Assembly (NCBI GenBank): GCA_037892935.1
Contig: JAYXKI010000003.1
Span: 744,001-808,000, forward strand
Direction of reading: 5' to 3'
Length of the DNA stretch: 64,000 nt
Source: Phlebopus portentosus
Taxonomy: Eukaryota; Basidiomycota; Agaricomycetes; Boletales; Boletinellaceae
Both the position numbers and the translations under genes were made by a program. Below the pieces are notes generated by a model, which was given only the letters and a program-made list of their open reading frames with translations, was not told the DNA's origin and did not search any database. This document shows, piece after piece, positions 47,290 through 62,896 of the stretch (the stretch's first letter is position 1; each line of letters opens with the position of its first letter).

Positions 47290-48710
47290 CTAAGAAAAAG
47301 TCCAGTCCCCGCGTTCATCTCTGTTCGCCACCTTCTCGTGTAAAGTCCTTAGTTCTATCTGGACAATCCCAGCCGATTGTTTCGTCTTTTGGCTGGCAGC
47401 TGGGGCTCCAGGCGAAGCAAGCATACGGGTTCCAGATGCTTTGCATCGTTGCGGTTCTGGAGGTACTCGTGGAGCAATTCTTCGCCTATGGCTCGTGGGA
47501 CTAGCCGGCTGCACCGTGAAGCTCTGCCGAGACTCATCATTCTGCGAGGAGCTTAGAGACGAATTGGTACGCGACTCATCCGGATGCTCGGGTTCATTGG
47601 TGCTTGTTCGTGAAGATAGATATTTTTGCTCATCTTCTACCGCGTCCTTGGACCCAAGAGACTGAGAGGAGCCAATGAATGGAACATTCTCTGCATCATG
47701 CCCGTGGATAGAAGCATCCCCATCATCATCAGAAGATCTATTGGACTCGACTAACGGCTCGCGGTCAGCCGAATGTCTCGGAGAGGAACTTGGAAGGAGC
47801 TCGCTATCTTGAGAAGCCGCCTTGACGATTGAATCGATAAGCCAAAATTGGAGGACGTTCATAGCTATTGGGAAGAGCCCCATGACACTGTTATAAGACC
47901 TCATTAGACAGCGAGGAAGTAGAATCAGACAACATTTAGAGCACCCACAAAATCACTTGGATTCCATCTCCTCCACCAGTCCAACTTAAAAGCCAATTTC
48001 CTACTTGAAATATCCCTGGCCAGATGGCGAAGAGACCTATTACGACAAGTTTCATGGTTGTAAGAGCCGTGACATAGACAGCAGCCTGCCGTATCCAGTA
48101 TAGAATAGACGGCGGCGATCCATATTGTCCAGAGCGGAAGCCTTTCAGCATAAGCTTATCCGAGAACATATATGTGAGGAAATGATGAATGAAATAAATG
48201 AGGGCGACGCCTAGATAATAAGTCAGTTGAACATCAAGATTCTTCGGGCACAACACAGACCTAGCGTGGTGTCAATGAGAATATTAAGGAAGTAGAGAGC
48301 ACAGGGGTTGCTGGAAGCATGGTGAGCTCCCACTCCGGATATGAGCAAGTTCATTCCATGTATGAACATTTGTCCGACCACCTGCTTCGAAACGTCGAAC
48401 GTCCTGAATGAATTTGTGAACAGTACGTTTATAGTTAGAACAGATTTTAACGGACCATATCCTCCAAGGTCGCTTAGGGGACTCCCTATGACGCTTAAAC
48501 ACAAGAGAAAGGATGACTAAAATGCCCATAAGAGCTTGCACGACCTGGTTGAGACCGACCGACAGAAAGATGCGTCTAGGAATGCTTTAGCACGAGAGGA
48601 CCAAGACAACTTACCAGAGCTGTAGGGCCAAGCAGTCGGCATTTGCGCCTGTCTAAAGGTAAATCATCGTCGAAAAACGGCGGTATAACTTCCGGTAGAG
48701 GGTCAGACAT
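47290..48710 (-). CDS. STIMATE-family (TMEM110/YPL162C-like) vacuolar membrane protein
   Basis: Multi-span membrane protein of the STIMATE family; the animal member regulates STIM1 at ER-plasma membrane junctions and the yeast relative is vacuolar. Start MSDPLPEVIPPFFDDDLPL at 48710. Conserved blocks: VVQALMGILVILSLVFKRHR, then FDVSKQVVGQMFIHGMNLLI and HASSNPCALYFLNILIDTTL followed by GVALIYFIHHFLTY. Two more spans are VYVTALTTMKLVVIGLFAIW and VMGLFPIAMNVLQFWLIDSI. The C-terminal tail of about 190 residues is Ser/Asp-rich and probably cytosolic. About five exons. It is divergent from SEC18 with 246 bases between start codons. The family call rests on the FDVSKQ...GQ..IH..N and NILIDTT motifs. 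Confidence 0.82.
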
Positions 48711-48956
48711 AAGGTAGCAGGATAGAGTTGCACTCTTAAATGCAAAGCAAAGGTGGGTGGCGGGGCTTAGTTCGGGCGTCGGGATCGTTGTGACGCGGGA
48801 CCGGCAGAGGCCGTAATCGTGTTGCTGTGCTGGCGCGGTGCGTAACTGGAAACGCATCCACTCACTTGCCAGTGACATCAAATAGGCGTATCTCTCGGAA
48901 TCGAACCTCATTAGAGACACTTGGACAGACACAGTCTCTACTTTCTTGTTGTAAAG

Positions 48957-51864
<2,908 letters not shown>

Positions 51865-52266
51865 TTTTGCTCCGTGGCATCTTCAATAGACGTCTGTATT
51901 AGCTCGCATAAGGCAATGTCACATTCCTTCTAATAGACTCACCTATGATTATCTAAAGATTGTGTATATCTCTATGTTTGCGTTCTAAGACTACCATTCT
52001 CCGTCGAATCCAACAAAGCCTAACATGTATTCAGATTAAGAGGTGCGAAACAAGAGGAAATGTGGCGAGTACTTACCTGCAAGAAGAAAGACTGGGAAAT
52101 AGCGCTTCTTCTCCAACTGACTTGTCCATTGCCAAGCAGACGTTAGACGTCCGTCTATACACGAGCCGGCGTCAAAGAACTGGAAGACAACGGAGGGGAG
52201 TTAGCACAACAGGTAGCCAATAGACATCAATATTCAACGGATCGGACTACTTAGCATCCGATGACT

Positions 52267-54381
52267 TCATACATTGTCAGCGCCTGATCCATCGAATCCG
52301 TGTCTGAAGAAGTCGCCTAGAATCTCTTTGTATAGATTCTCGTCTGAGCCGAATTCATCCTCGATATAAGAGCGCAGAGCTGGCTTTTCCATGAGGCTCG
52401 GAATCTGACTCGATACATTTGTGATCGGAAGAAGGATGCGGTAGATTTGGGAATATTTGTCTGCAGAAAGATGCACCGTCAGTCGGGGTCGTAATAAAAC
52501 GGGACGAAAAAATGTACCGATGAACATGAGCGCATTCGGGACATTGTGATCACCCATGTGGATAGCAGCGGAGCCGACCCAGCTCCCGATGTTCGTCTGG
52601 GCACGATGTAAAATTACATGCATCATACGCAACGTCTTTGGAGCTGCTTGAACTCTGTTCAAGCCCTGCCCAGTGTCCCGGAGTCTGTAGGTGATATCCG
52701 GGGACAGGAGATCAGTCTCAGCGAGATACCAGAGATGAAAGAATTCTGACAAATGGCGTCTCTTAGCACGGCGGGGTCCTACTAGTCGTAACACTTACCA
52801 TGCAAAATTTCCTTCCACAAAGTCAAACTCTGCAGGACGTAAGCGTATTGTCTAGCGTGGTCGTGAGTCAACCGTGATCCGTTCTTCCCGCTCCGAATAG
52901 CAAGCGAAGATTTGCTGTCCTTAAGATGATGCGGATCGAAATATTTCCTCAGATATCCAATCATCTTCTCGCATGGATCACGATTGACCCGCAGGAATGC
53001 GTGGTTATCGGCAATACTATAAATGCATTGGCGAACTGCCTCCTGATCGAGAGTATCCGAGCAATACTTCCGAGAGAGGATCTCGACAGCTTGCTCTTTC
53101 CTCTTGATGTCTCTCTGGACTTCACGTCGAGATCGGTCTTCGTGGTAGATCTCGCCCGTGGCAGTAGCAATGAGATTGTCCCGAAGAAGGCCAAGGGCAT
53201 TGTGCTTCTCAAGCACTAAGCCACATATGTGAGGCAGTGTGCTATAACCCAACATGCGGACTTACCAGAATAGACAGTCACAATAGGCTTTACACATGAG
53301 AAGCTCAAGAGCTCTTGGACCTCAGGAATGGCGCTATCCTAATGGCAACAAAGGTGAGCCTAGGGGCCGAGATTAAGCAAGAAAACTTGCCTGAAGAATG
53401 TAGATGAGTTTTCCGTACGTTGTCCTCATTTTATCGGGGTTCATAATTTTGTGTCGACGACCGAGCTCAAAGATTTGCTGATAGAATTCGGCATTCGCTG
53501 CGAAATCGCGATCCGTGAAGAGTTCTTGTCCCTATCCTTTCTTTGAGTCTTTCACATAGGCTCGTGTTGACAGAAGCATACCTGCTTATAGTCCGCGGCC
53601 AGTACTAACCCACTTAATATGGCACATATTTCTTTAATTTGTGCAACAATCCGTTTTACTTTCGATCCATAATGGAAAATGTCTATTTTATCTGTATATT
53701 CCGAGACTTGAAGTGCCGCCTCAAGTAGACGAAGATATTTCCGTTCCGACAGAGTCAATCTGAGTGGAATGTATTTTGCCCGTTCAAGGAACCAGTCGCC
53801 CGCAGGAGATCCAGGCTGTGGTTGATCTCCGTTGAGATCATAGTACGAAGGTACAGGGACAGAGCTAGGGACGACATTTTCCCAGTCCGAGTCATCGCCC
53901 TCATCCTCGTCCATCTGTACGAAACACTTAAATTATTAGGATTTTCACTCCCTTTGTTTTTTTTTGAATGCACGCACCTTGTCACTATCATCCTTCTTTC
54001 CATTCTCCACGTTCTTCTTCAGGACAGTCTCTTTCACAGACAAAGATTGTTGCTTGTGCTGTTTGCGAGTTCCCTTGCGATGTTGGGCCGCGAAACATAC
54101 GTCACAGTAGTTATCTTGACATTGTTCACAGAATATTTGGGCAGGCTGGTCTGGCGGCTCAACACCATTCAGTTCGCTATTCTTCAAATATTGATACAAT
54201 AAAACACACCTTCACACTCTATGCAAAAGCCCTCCTTGGCAGATATGCCTTCCTCTTCGTCCCATCCTTCTGCCCTATCCTCTGGTCCGTACTGTCCAAT
54301 GTACGCGTCCTTGGCTACGTCGTCCGTCGAATCGAGGATATCCACGAGAGAAAGTCCCTGAGTGGACGTTTTCTCTGGCAT
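52267..54381 (-). CDS. UPF0652/DUF2009 protein with N-terminal B-box-like zinc finger
   Basis: Conserved eukaryotic protein of unknown function. The N-terminus MPEKTSTQGLSLVDI is followed by a cysteine-rich module: CIECEGPPDQPAQIFCEQC, then CDVCFAAQHRKGTRKQHK, a B-box-type pattern with C-x2-C pairs and late His residues. Its exon join was chosen to keep phase (intron of 50 bases near 54.14-54.19 kb). An acidic linker (MDEDEGDDSDWENVVPS) leads to the DUF2009 domain: RAKYIPLRLTLSERKYLRLL, KVKRIVAQIKEICAILSGL, YQQIFELGRRHKIMNPDKMR, TYGKLIYILQDS, NHAFLRVNRDPCEKMIGYL and IHMGDHNVPNALMFID. About 590 residues, several introns. The molecular role is not known; the zinc module suggests protein interaction, possibly ubiquitin-related. 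Confidence 0.85.
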
Positions 54382-54708
54382 TTTCTTTCACGTAGTAAAT
54401 GGATATCTACTGCTTGCACGAGCTCTGAAAGCGAGCGTGGAATTAATACGGTGGAAATCAGAAAGGCAAAGTTGAAAAAGGAGCAAAATAATTTTAGTTG
54501 TTGGTAGATCGCCACTTGACGGTGGTTCTTCTCACGAATACATTCAACCACCTCATTGCGTAATTTGCATTGCCTTAATTAGCTCACTCAAGTCACCTTC
54601 ACACTCGCTTGTTGTCAACCGTCATCCGCATACATCTGCATTCATAATCTAAGTATCCTGAATTTCTTGCATCTGCCGTATACTCCCTTGTACATTGTCC
54701 GCTGAAAC

Positions 54709-55710
54709 ATGGCGAACGTCGAGGAAATAACAGAGGAAACGTCTACCCACGCCCCGCTACACCGTTCAGTATCTGGTCCAAAGCCAAAGGGGATCCTCAA
54801 GAACACTCCATCAGTGACACCTGGCCCTGCGACTCCAGGAACATCACAGCAGTAGGTGTTGGGTGAATCGTACTAATCGACGACTTGCTTACGATGTTGA
54901 ATTAATCCAGTCTTCAGTGGGATGAGCAGAATATTGCACTGACCGAGATTCAGAAGGACAGCCTAATGAAGATCACGGAACCAAAGACACCTTTTGTGCG
55001 CTACAATCCCGAGACGGATGAGATCGAAGGAGGTCTGTGCATTGCGCCGTCCAGTGGACTGGACCGCATAACTGACATTGCTATAACACAGATATACCAT
55101 CCTTAGATCTTGGTGCTCGAGCTGGATCCTCATATTCCGCTTCTCCGACAGAGGCTAAATTCTCATCGCGAGGGACAACCCCTGATCCTAGCGAACATGG
55201 GTCTCGTAGAACGTCATTCTCCAGTACAGGAAGACCATCGATCTCGGGTAGATCTGGAAGCGGTGCATCCAGTCGAAGTACAAGTTTCAGCCTTCCTTCG
55301 GAGACGATCGGAAAGGAGTTACGTGGCGCTCCTGGAGAGCGAGGAGAAATAGAAGAAGAAGAGATGGACGAAGAAGGTGCGTTTATTCCTATCAACCCGA
55401 TAGGATTTACGGCATAACAAGGTACGCCGTTGCAGCGCTGGCAAAGCATCGCGCGTTCTTGGCAGCACGAAAGGGACATTATGCAAAGGAAGGTGAAGTT
55501 ATGAAGGTTCGTCGACGCTTCTGCGCTGGCGGTGTTTAATTATTGCTGATTCTCTTTATGGCTTCTACGAAACAACAGAAAGCACAGGAGTTGATAGCTG
55601 CGGAAGATGATGAGGACGAGGTAGACAAAGATCACTCCATGGATGCTGATGAGGATGTAGAAGAACAAGCGAAGGTCCCTCCTCTTCCTCGTACGAATGG
55701 TATCGCATAA
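54709..55710 (+). CDS. GLC8: Protein phosphatase inhibitor 2 homologue (Glc8/IPP-2)
   Basis: Intrinsically disordered regulator of protein phosphatase 1. It opens [15 protein letters not shown], with the PP1-binding [10 protein letters not shown] at about residues 27-36. The second block, [19 protein letters not shown] and [13 protein letters not shown], carries the Thr-Pro equivalent to the GSK-3/Pho85 site. A Ser-rich linker and [17 protein letters not shown] precede the third block, [20 protein letters not shown], the counterpart of the HYNE helix that covers the PP1 active site; here the Asn-Glu is replaced by Ala-Lys. The tail is acidic ([17 protein letters not shown]). About 240 residues in six exons. 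Confidence 0.9.
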
Positions 55711-56039
55711 ATGTTCAGTCCTTTTCAACTCAAGAGAGATCATATTCGATATCCGGATTCTTGTTCACATTAATGTCTTTCTTTACGCTTGACTTCATCA
55801 TGTACAATAGCCTCGTCTTGTATTGCATTGCGTGCGAGACATGCCCATTCAACTTCAAAAGGAAATGCAATTTCCGTTTGCATATGCTTATAACACATAG
55901 AGGTGAAACGAGTCTACGGTACTGATCTTCGGGCGGGAAAGGTAAATCCCTCAAAGTAAATTTTTGAAGCAAGCACGGCTATTTCAGCTCGTGCCATCGT
56001 CACCGCCATTCCTCGTAGACTCTCAGACTTGAAATAATG

Positions 56040-57524
56040 ATGTCAAACGATCCGGCCGCTGATGAAGTATCCGGGAAAGGTATTCTGCTAAAGGCAGACA
56101 CCATTGCAGACAAATTCCGTGCTGAGGTCAAAGATGGACTCGCTAAATCTCCGCGCCCTCCGAAACTTGTTGGGATTCTCTCGACTTCTTCCGCACCGAG
56201 TCGACACTATGCGACCTTTACAAAGAAGCAATGCGAAGAGCTAGGTTTTGAATTCGTTCTGCGTACGATTGGTGCAGCAGAGTCTCCAGAACTCGGGGAG
56301 GGTGAGGGTGTGGAGGAGGCGATCATAGAGGCCAATGAAGATGAAAGCATAGATGGCATTATGGTAAGTTATCGGCATAAGTTTCAACGGCCTCGTTACT
56401 AACCATGTCTTACTAGGTGTATTATCCTGTCTTTGGGGCACAGCAGGTCTGTATTTGCTGAAGACTCGCATCGAAAACTCTCTATTAACCATATTCCAGG
56501 ATCATTACTTACAACAAGTGCATACATATAACCTCAGCTTCGTTTACTAGATAACCCTAACAAGGTTCACAGGTAGTCAGCCCGCTCAAGGACGTGGAGG
56601 GGCTGAATGTCAAGTTTCACTACAACCTCTACCATAAGTGCGTTTCTGGGATATGTGCGCATATACGTGTCTGTATTATTGATTCCCATTTTGATGTCTT
56701 CGCAGTATCCGATATATCAAACCGGTATCTTTGCTTTCTGCTGTAGCTCAGGTTTCTACCACTACTGCAGCTAAACCCGCTGTATCCGACGATCCCCCTC
56801 CGGGTTACGTCAAATCGATCCTTCCTTGTACTCCGCTTGCTATTGTCAAGTGTCTAGAGAACATTGGAGTATATAATACGATTCTAAAGTACGGCGACCG
56901 CGCGTATGGCAGGATTATAACTGTCATCAATCGGTATGTTAATAGCAGTCTTGGTCATATCACTCCTACTTATTCATTATTACACAGCTCGGAAGTCGTT
57001 GGGCGACCCTTGGCCGCCCTTCTCGCAAATGACGGAGCACGAGTCTTCTCAGTTGACATCGACTCCATTCAGGAGTACACAAAGCGGCCTTCCGCACCTA
57101 CGGATTCAAAACGACGTTACTATCCTCGCCATGTCGTGCACCCATGTTCGAAGAGTCTTGAAGAATGCCTAGCAATCTCAGATGTCGTGATCAGTGCCGT
57201 GCCAAGTGCGTCATACAAGGTCAAAACAATTTGCCTCAAAGACGGTTGTGTTTGCGTAAACGTCTCGTCGGAGAAGAACTTTGGGAAAGATGTGCGGGAG
57301 AAGGTGGGTCTGAGAAGGCTGCTTAACGTCATTAAGGATCGCCTCTCTAAGTACACACTAACAGGCTTCGATATACGTGCCGGCGGTAGGCAAGATTACG
57401 ATTTTGATGCTTCTGCGGAACCTGTAAGTTGCTTATACATCTCACTGTGTGTTGAATCTCATCTCTTTCAAGATTGCGTTTGCGCCATTATAACGAACTC
57501 TTGGGGGAGACTCAAAAATTTTGA
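56040..57524 (+). CDS. MTD1: NAD-dependent 5,10-methylenetetrahydrofolate dehydrogenase (Mtd1 type)
   Basis: Cytosolic one-carbon enzyme that oxidises 5,10-methylene-THF to methenyl-THF with NAD. Visible blocks: ILLKADTIADKFRAEVKDGL, KLVGILSTSSAPSRHYATFT with the catalytic-region KKQCEELGFEF, then IDGIMVYYPVFGAQQDHYLQ, VVSPLKDVEGLN, SILPCTPLAIVKCLENIGVY, the nucleotide site RSEVVGRPLAALLANDGARV and ISDVVISAVPS. After an intron, ASIYVPAVGKITILMLLRNL and a short end LRLRHYNELLGETQKF complete it. About 340 residues, close to yeast Mtd1. A start at 56037 would add one Met. Confidence 0.94.
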
Positions 57525-57765
57525 GACGAGACACATAAAATACGGATAAGGTCATATAATAGATACCTCTATGACCGTTGAATTGTTTATTGAGTAGACG
57601 TGTAGAGATCGATAAACAGTGCATTGCATTATAGGTAATAATGTTCTAGAGATTAGATTCAATTTGCAGGGGTGATCCACAGTCAAAATGCTGTCATATG
57701 AAAAAAAAAAAAAGCAAATCGAGAAGGGAAGCAAGACAGGAAGTCAAGTGCGGTCCGTGGGGTCT

Positions 57766-58693
57766 CTAATTGCGTTTCGCCGATAAAGACGTCTCAATGA
57801 TGTCTGGCGTCGGGGCTCGGGAAGGCGGGAAGCTCTGAGTGACCGGTGTGGATGCACTGGAGCCTGGCTCATCAGGAAATAGCCGTAGTCGCTTGTGATG
57901 AAACTAAAGATGGTGAGTAGACGGCACAACTCAAATCCGGGAAGTCATACCATAGGAAGCTTGGGCACCAGGTTGCACACGAGGGCCGTTATATTAATTG
58001 TAAACAGCCAAGGATCGTAGTGCGTGTAGTGCGTCGAGAGTAAGAACCTGATCGAGATTTAGACATAAAACTCATGGTCGTGGAAAGGAGACGCGTGGAG
58101 TACTGACAAGGTAATCGGAACACAGATGAGCCATTTCTTGGCTGGGGTGTATTGAGCCCCATCGTCTATTTGCTCCCAAAGTGTTAAGTCATCGTAAGCA
58201 CCACTGTGTAATTCGCTCTGGAATGGGATGCCGGTAACGCCGTGGAACATCAGATACGTTAACTGCGGAGCTAATCGTGAGTCAGGAGTCGCTCGTAATG
58301 GATCTAGAACGAACGCACCGCGTTGTAAAGCAGGTTGACGGATGTCCAGCTCACTTGAGGCGTCATTCCCGGGAGGCTGTCTATTAGGGCCTTGCCCATG
58401 AGTATGAGCAGAGGGTGCATGAGCCAAGCACCTGCATATGTGTTTCTGATTGAGCGACGTGAAGCAGTACACTTAGGAGACAGCTGAGGCTCACCCTTTC
58501 TATTTACCCACTCAACATTCACGTTTACATACACGCTCTGGTCAAGAAGCTCTTCCTGAGTCTCGCCTACGTTCTCTACTTTGACGAGACTACTTGAACG
58601 TCGACGCCCCTTTAATCCGACGCTGTTGCGCAATGGCGACGGCGAAGGTGATGCAGTAATATGAATAGGGGGTATCTTTATGGTAGGCGACAT
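57766..58693 (-). CDS. Orm1/Orm2 (ORMDL) regulator of serine palmitoyltransferase
   Basis: ER membrane protein that represses serine palmitoyltransferase and so sphingolipid synthesis. The N-terminus has a Ser-rich cytosolic segment (GLKGRRRSSSLVKVENVG), the type phosphorylated by Ypk1 in yeast. VYVNVNVEWVNRKG leads into spans near WLMHPLLILMGKALIDSLPG. Then come TPQVSWTSVNLLYN, LTYLMFHGVTGIPFQSELHS, GAYDDLTLWEQIDDGAQYTP and AKKWLICVPITL, all family hallmarks. The last spans end near LVPKLPM, and there is a Ser/Pro-rich C-terminal extension ending TPDIIETSLSAKRN. It is divergent from the Virilizer gene with 208 bases between start codons. Confidence 0.93.
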
Positions 58694-58901
58694 GTGTGAG
58701 CCTATACGCTGGAAAGTGTAAGAACGTATCTGTTCAGGAAAGCCAGTATTATACCAGTGGTCGATGGTACTCTGAGAGAGACGTGTAAAGCAATTCGCAA
58801 TTCATCTCGGAATTTAATGTTTTCAATCACGTGGTTAGGATGCCCAACTCCATATTAATATTTTAGCATTCAACTCTCGTGCCACTTACGAAAGACACGC
58901 G

Positions 58902-61900
58902 ATGGTCTTATTGCAATGGGTTGTCTTGGAGCCTCAGGGCCCAGGAAGTATTGCTGCGGTCCGGTTTTCGTCTCCCGTACGCGTACGCTCGCTGCGAATA
59001 TTTCCAACCGGGGCCCATCCGTTCAAGCTGAAGGAGGATATTGTGGCGTGCGTTTTCATGTAATGACCACGGACAGAATCTGAATTATCTTCAGAGTGAC
59101 TGAGCCTGGCTCACTCTATCTTGACGTTTACTTCAATGCACTTCCAATAGTTACGGATGGGAAGAATAAGCCAAAGCCGAGCAACGTGCTCGTTCCAACC
59201 TCAATTGCATACCAGGGAGGACAAGTGGAATTTACGATTGATCCTGTTAACTCCGAGGTGTGATGTGCGTCAGATCTTATTTTAATACTAATCACTCATT
59301 TTACACGTATGTAAAGTTTGCGACACGCCTTATGATTGTACGCGGCAAGTTCGAAAAACTATCGCTTGCGATATATGGAGACATAGTATCGGAATCGTTA
59401 GATTCGTTACAGACTTATAAGCCAAGGCAGCTTCCTCAAGTCTTGTATAGCAGTCTGCCTCCCTCTTTGGACCCTGCAAACAGCATGAATCCGACAGCAC
59501 TGGCCCAGAGTTTATTAACACTCATCCCCGAAGCTGGAAGACCTACGTTGGCATTAATTGTTCGGTTGATGTTTTGCTTAAAGCCATCCAACGAGGATTG
59601 GGAAGAAAAGGACTTCCCGTACCTGTACTCCATATTGGACCAGGGCTTAAACGATCTCAGTCTTGAGAAAGCTGTAGATATGACGTCTCGTCCGGTTGAT
59701 GATATGGTGGATGAAGGAGTCTTGAAGAACTTCGCCAGAGAATTGGGAGACACGGTTGAAGAATATGTGGGTACTCTTATATTTCTCCGTTCGAGATTTG
59801 CTCATGATCATCCCTTTCCTCTGCAGAACGAAGATCAGGCATATTCTCTTGCAAAGCTTCTTTCCCAGAGCGCTTCACAACACCCCTCGCTAGCCCGGTG
59901 TATATTAGTCAGTCAAAGAATCGTAATACTTAGTCTTTCTAAACTAATGAGTATTAGGGACGGATTGATCTCGTGCGAATGTACATCGAGCCGAACCTAG
60001 ATCGACCGACACTTCTGTATCTTCTTGACGCTTCAGCTAACCCAGACGTGTCTCGACAGCTAAATAATGAGCAGACGCTCGGTGCAATTGTACACATTCG
60101 AGACAATCCTTCTCAGGGAGATGGAGCGCGACGTGCTGCAAGTCGTTTGTACAATAGAATAAAAGGCTGGGAAATTCTCGAGGATTCTCTTCTAAACACG
60201 CAATCCTCATTCGCTTCAGCATCGCTCCTCGTCAAAGAGATCACCGCAGAAGAGAATTCGTTTGGTATTTGGCTTGAGAGCATGATGATGAATAACGAAA
60301 TAGTGGAGCGACTCTCAGAGACCCCTCTCACACACTCATTTAGTCATCCGCCGGTGATGTGGCGGGGCACACAGGTAACTTCGCACGATGAATTCATTGC
60401 GTTCTTGAGGGCTGCAGTGGGCGTAGCAGCGGTGGTTGCAGTGTATGCCTGGGCGGATAGTGTTCCTGTAGAGAAGTGTCGAGAACGAACGCTCGCCATT
60501 TTGCGTTTATGGCAGAATGTCACCGGATATAGAGAGGTATGCATTGAATCTCGTCTCGGGGACTTGACCTCAACTTCTCCCTCAGATAGTCAATCACTTC
60601 TTGTTAATGAGACAAACGGCCTATCGTCTGGAATGCATGTTGCCTCTGGAAGATGATTTGCCATCTCAAGCGGGAATCGACGCGGAGCATATACTCAAGG
60701 CGCTGTCGACGCAACCGAGTTCCATGCTACGACCCGACTTTGTCAAAGTCATGCAGAATCTTCAAGCACCGCTGAATTATATTACCGATAATGAAGTAAT
60801 GGATCTCAAACGAGCATCCGCCCTGGCGAAGGACGGGTTGTCAGGTGCTGTAAGGTTCTTGGCAAGACCACCGGACGAACTCGACCCGGTACAAATGCGA
60901 ATTGATCTTCGAATTGCAGTGGCCATCATTTTCGACGTCCTTCAGAGGCAAATAGACGGTGAGAAGGAGCTTCTCGAGACCGTTTGGGACGAAGGATTTT
61001 GTGGACTTCCGATCTATCTCATACGGCACCTTACTACTTTGAGCGAGGATTTACAAACACACTTTGGCCTTGGTGTACCGGCTTGGAAAGCTCAATCAGA
61101 GATGTCTGCCAGATTTCAGGCCTGTTACGACGTCCTTGAGCTCCTGGCACGTTTCCTTCCTTCGTATCCGCCCCCCTGCCGTGACATTATAACATTAACT
61201 AAATCCACTGCGAACATTTTTGTTTGTACCGACTCTGCGGACGTGATCTATGCGCAGGAAAGTGCTGTTTGCATTACATCACATTTTGTCCGCCAGAAGT
61301 GCACTGATGTGCTTGCCGGACTTGTTGTACCAGAAATGTTGGATGCGGAGGCCTGTGCAGTTGCAAAAGCCGTTCTGAAAACGCTTCTGATGCATGCATC
61401 TCATTTCGACGGACATGATGCTTCGCACCACATGACGCAGTTGTTCTGGTTGTTTGACCACGTACTCCCGTTCACCCAATCAATAAACCGGGAACCAGAT
61501 TCCGAGCAAGGCAGAATGAAATGGATTCGCCAAGTGCTTCCGGCCGTTCTGTCGGAGCTGCGCTCGTTTTATAGCCTGCAGGAGCTTGACAACAAGTTGC
61601 ACCTTATTAGACGCTTCAAAGCCATTGATGAAGGCTGCATTGGTATAGCAGAATGGCTTCTATTCGAGGAACAGCAAGTCCTGCAGAAAGCCGCCGAGTT
61701 TGCCCGAGGCGGTTCTGCCGATCCTCTTGAACACCATGTCGCCCTCTGGAAAGTTTCGAATTCTGCGGGCGCTCTCGCTGCCTTGGCTCAAGGTACTGCT
61801 GACGCTTCGCGATGGGCAGTAGACACGCTTTTACAGGACGAAAATTCAAAGTTGCTTCAATCGACACTTACGGAGCTGTTGGAAACGGAAGTGTTCTTCG

Positions 61901-62838
61901 AATCTGTTGGCATTCTGATTGTCGAACTCAGTTCACATGTGATGAAGACCGGCATACGGTTCCAAATTGCAATCATGTCAATGCTATTCAGAGCCGTGCG
62001 TTGTGGCCAGTTCACCATCTTTGCAGCTCTCCTGAAGCTTCTGGACGAAAGTGATGTCCCGCTATTTGACGAAAACGCCACGCAGGAGTTTGGGGAAGCA
62101 TTGGAGCAGATAGCGACATCTCTACGAGACGGGGAATCTCTACCTAATGACTTGTCACAGTCCGTCTTTCATGTCCTAGAGAAGATCACCCCACTCGATA
62201 GAAGTAGCGGAATTTTCGTACTGCGAGGGCTCACGAACGATTCTTTCAATGAGCTCATGCAGTGGTTGGCTCAGGATCTGCCTATCGTGCAGAAGACGAA
62301 ACTTGATGCTATGAAACTACGATGGACTATTGCGGGGAATCCAAGGTCTCGACCGCAATTTATACCAGCTGACTACGCGCTCGACATCTCCCTTGATAAT
62401 TGGGAATCACTCTTAGTACCGTCTATACCTGCACCATCGACGCCAAAGCGGCGCTCTCCCGCACATTCTGCCGAAATGCTCGGTATGATTACTGTATCAC
62501 CTCCGAACGCACTTCTGCGCTCTCCTGAGGTTAGGGGTCTTACAAAGACTTATTCAAACAATGATTTCCGTGAGCTGCGTCAGCAATCTGCAGCCAGACA
62601 GAATACAAGCCGGCTCCCGAGCAGGCATGTAGACGTACGTACTCGCCTAAACCGCCTGCATTTAGACTGATCATTACTTTCCCAGGATTTTGAGCAAGGC
62701 TCAGCATCTATTGTCCCGTTGAATCTCAACATGTCGTCGTCGTCCCCACCTCCCTTGGCTTTTCCTGGTCCACCTCCACATCGTCCTTTACCTATTGATC
62801 CGAGCCTTCCAATGAATCCAATGTACTACCAGCAATAG
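58902..62838 (+). CDS. Virilizer (VIRMA)-like component of the m6A methyltransferase complex
   Basis: Scaffold of the mRNA N6-adenosine methyltransferase complex in animals and plants. The N-terminal Virilizer domain is split over three exons: MVLLQWVVLEPQGPGSIAAV, VRFSSPVRVRSLRIFPTGAH and PFKLKEDIVA, then EPGSLYLDVYFNALPIV, KPSNVLVPTSIAYQGGQVEF and FATRLMIVRGKFEKLSLAIY. The remaining 900 or so residues are helical, with many Leu-rich repeats of armadillo type (LVGLVVPEML-like segments, AVLKTLLMHASHF, IIFDVLQRQIDGEKELLETV). The end is a Pro/Ser-rich exon with PPPLAFPGPPPHRPLPI, ending at a TAG at 62836-62838. About 1,150 residues, shorter than animal VIRMA. The call rests on the N-terminal domain; the C-terminal two thirds is too divergent to judge by eye. 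Confidence 0.75.
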
Positions 62839-62896
62839 AGTATTGTAGCAATTGAAAGCAGCTACATGATTGTGATGGTATTGTATTACAAGTGCC

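Noticed and set aside
55110..55352. Plus-strand frame in the Glc8 region
   Set aside because: Different frame from the conserved inhibitor-2 blocks; no ATG join and no family match.
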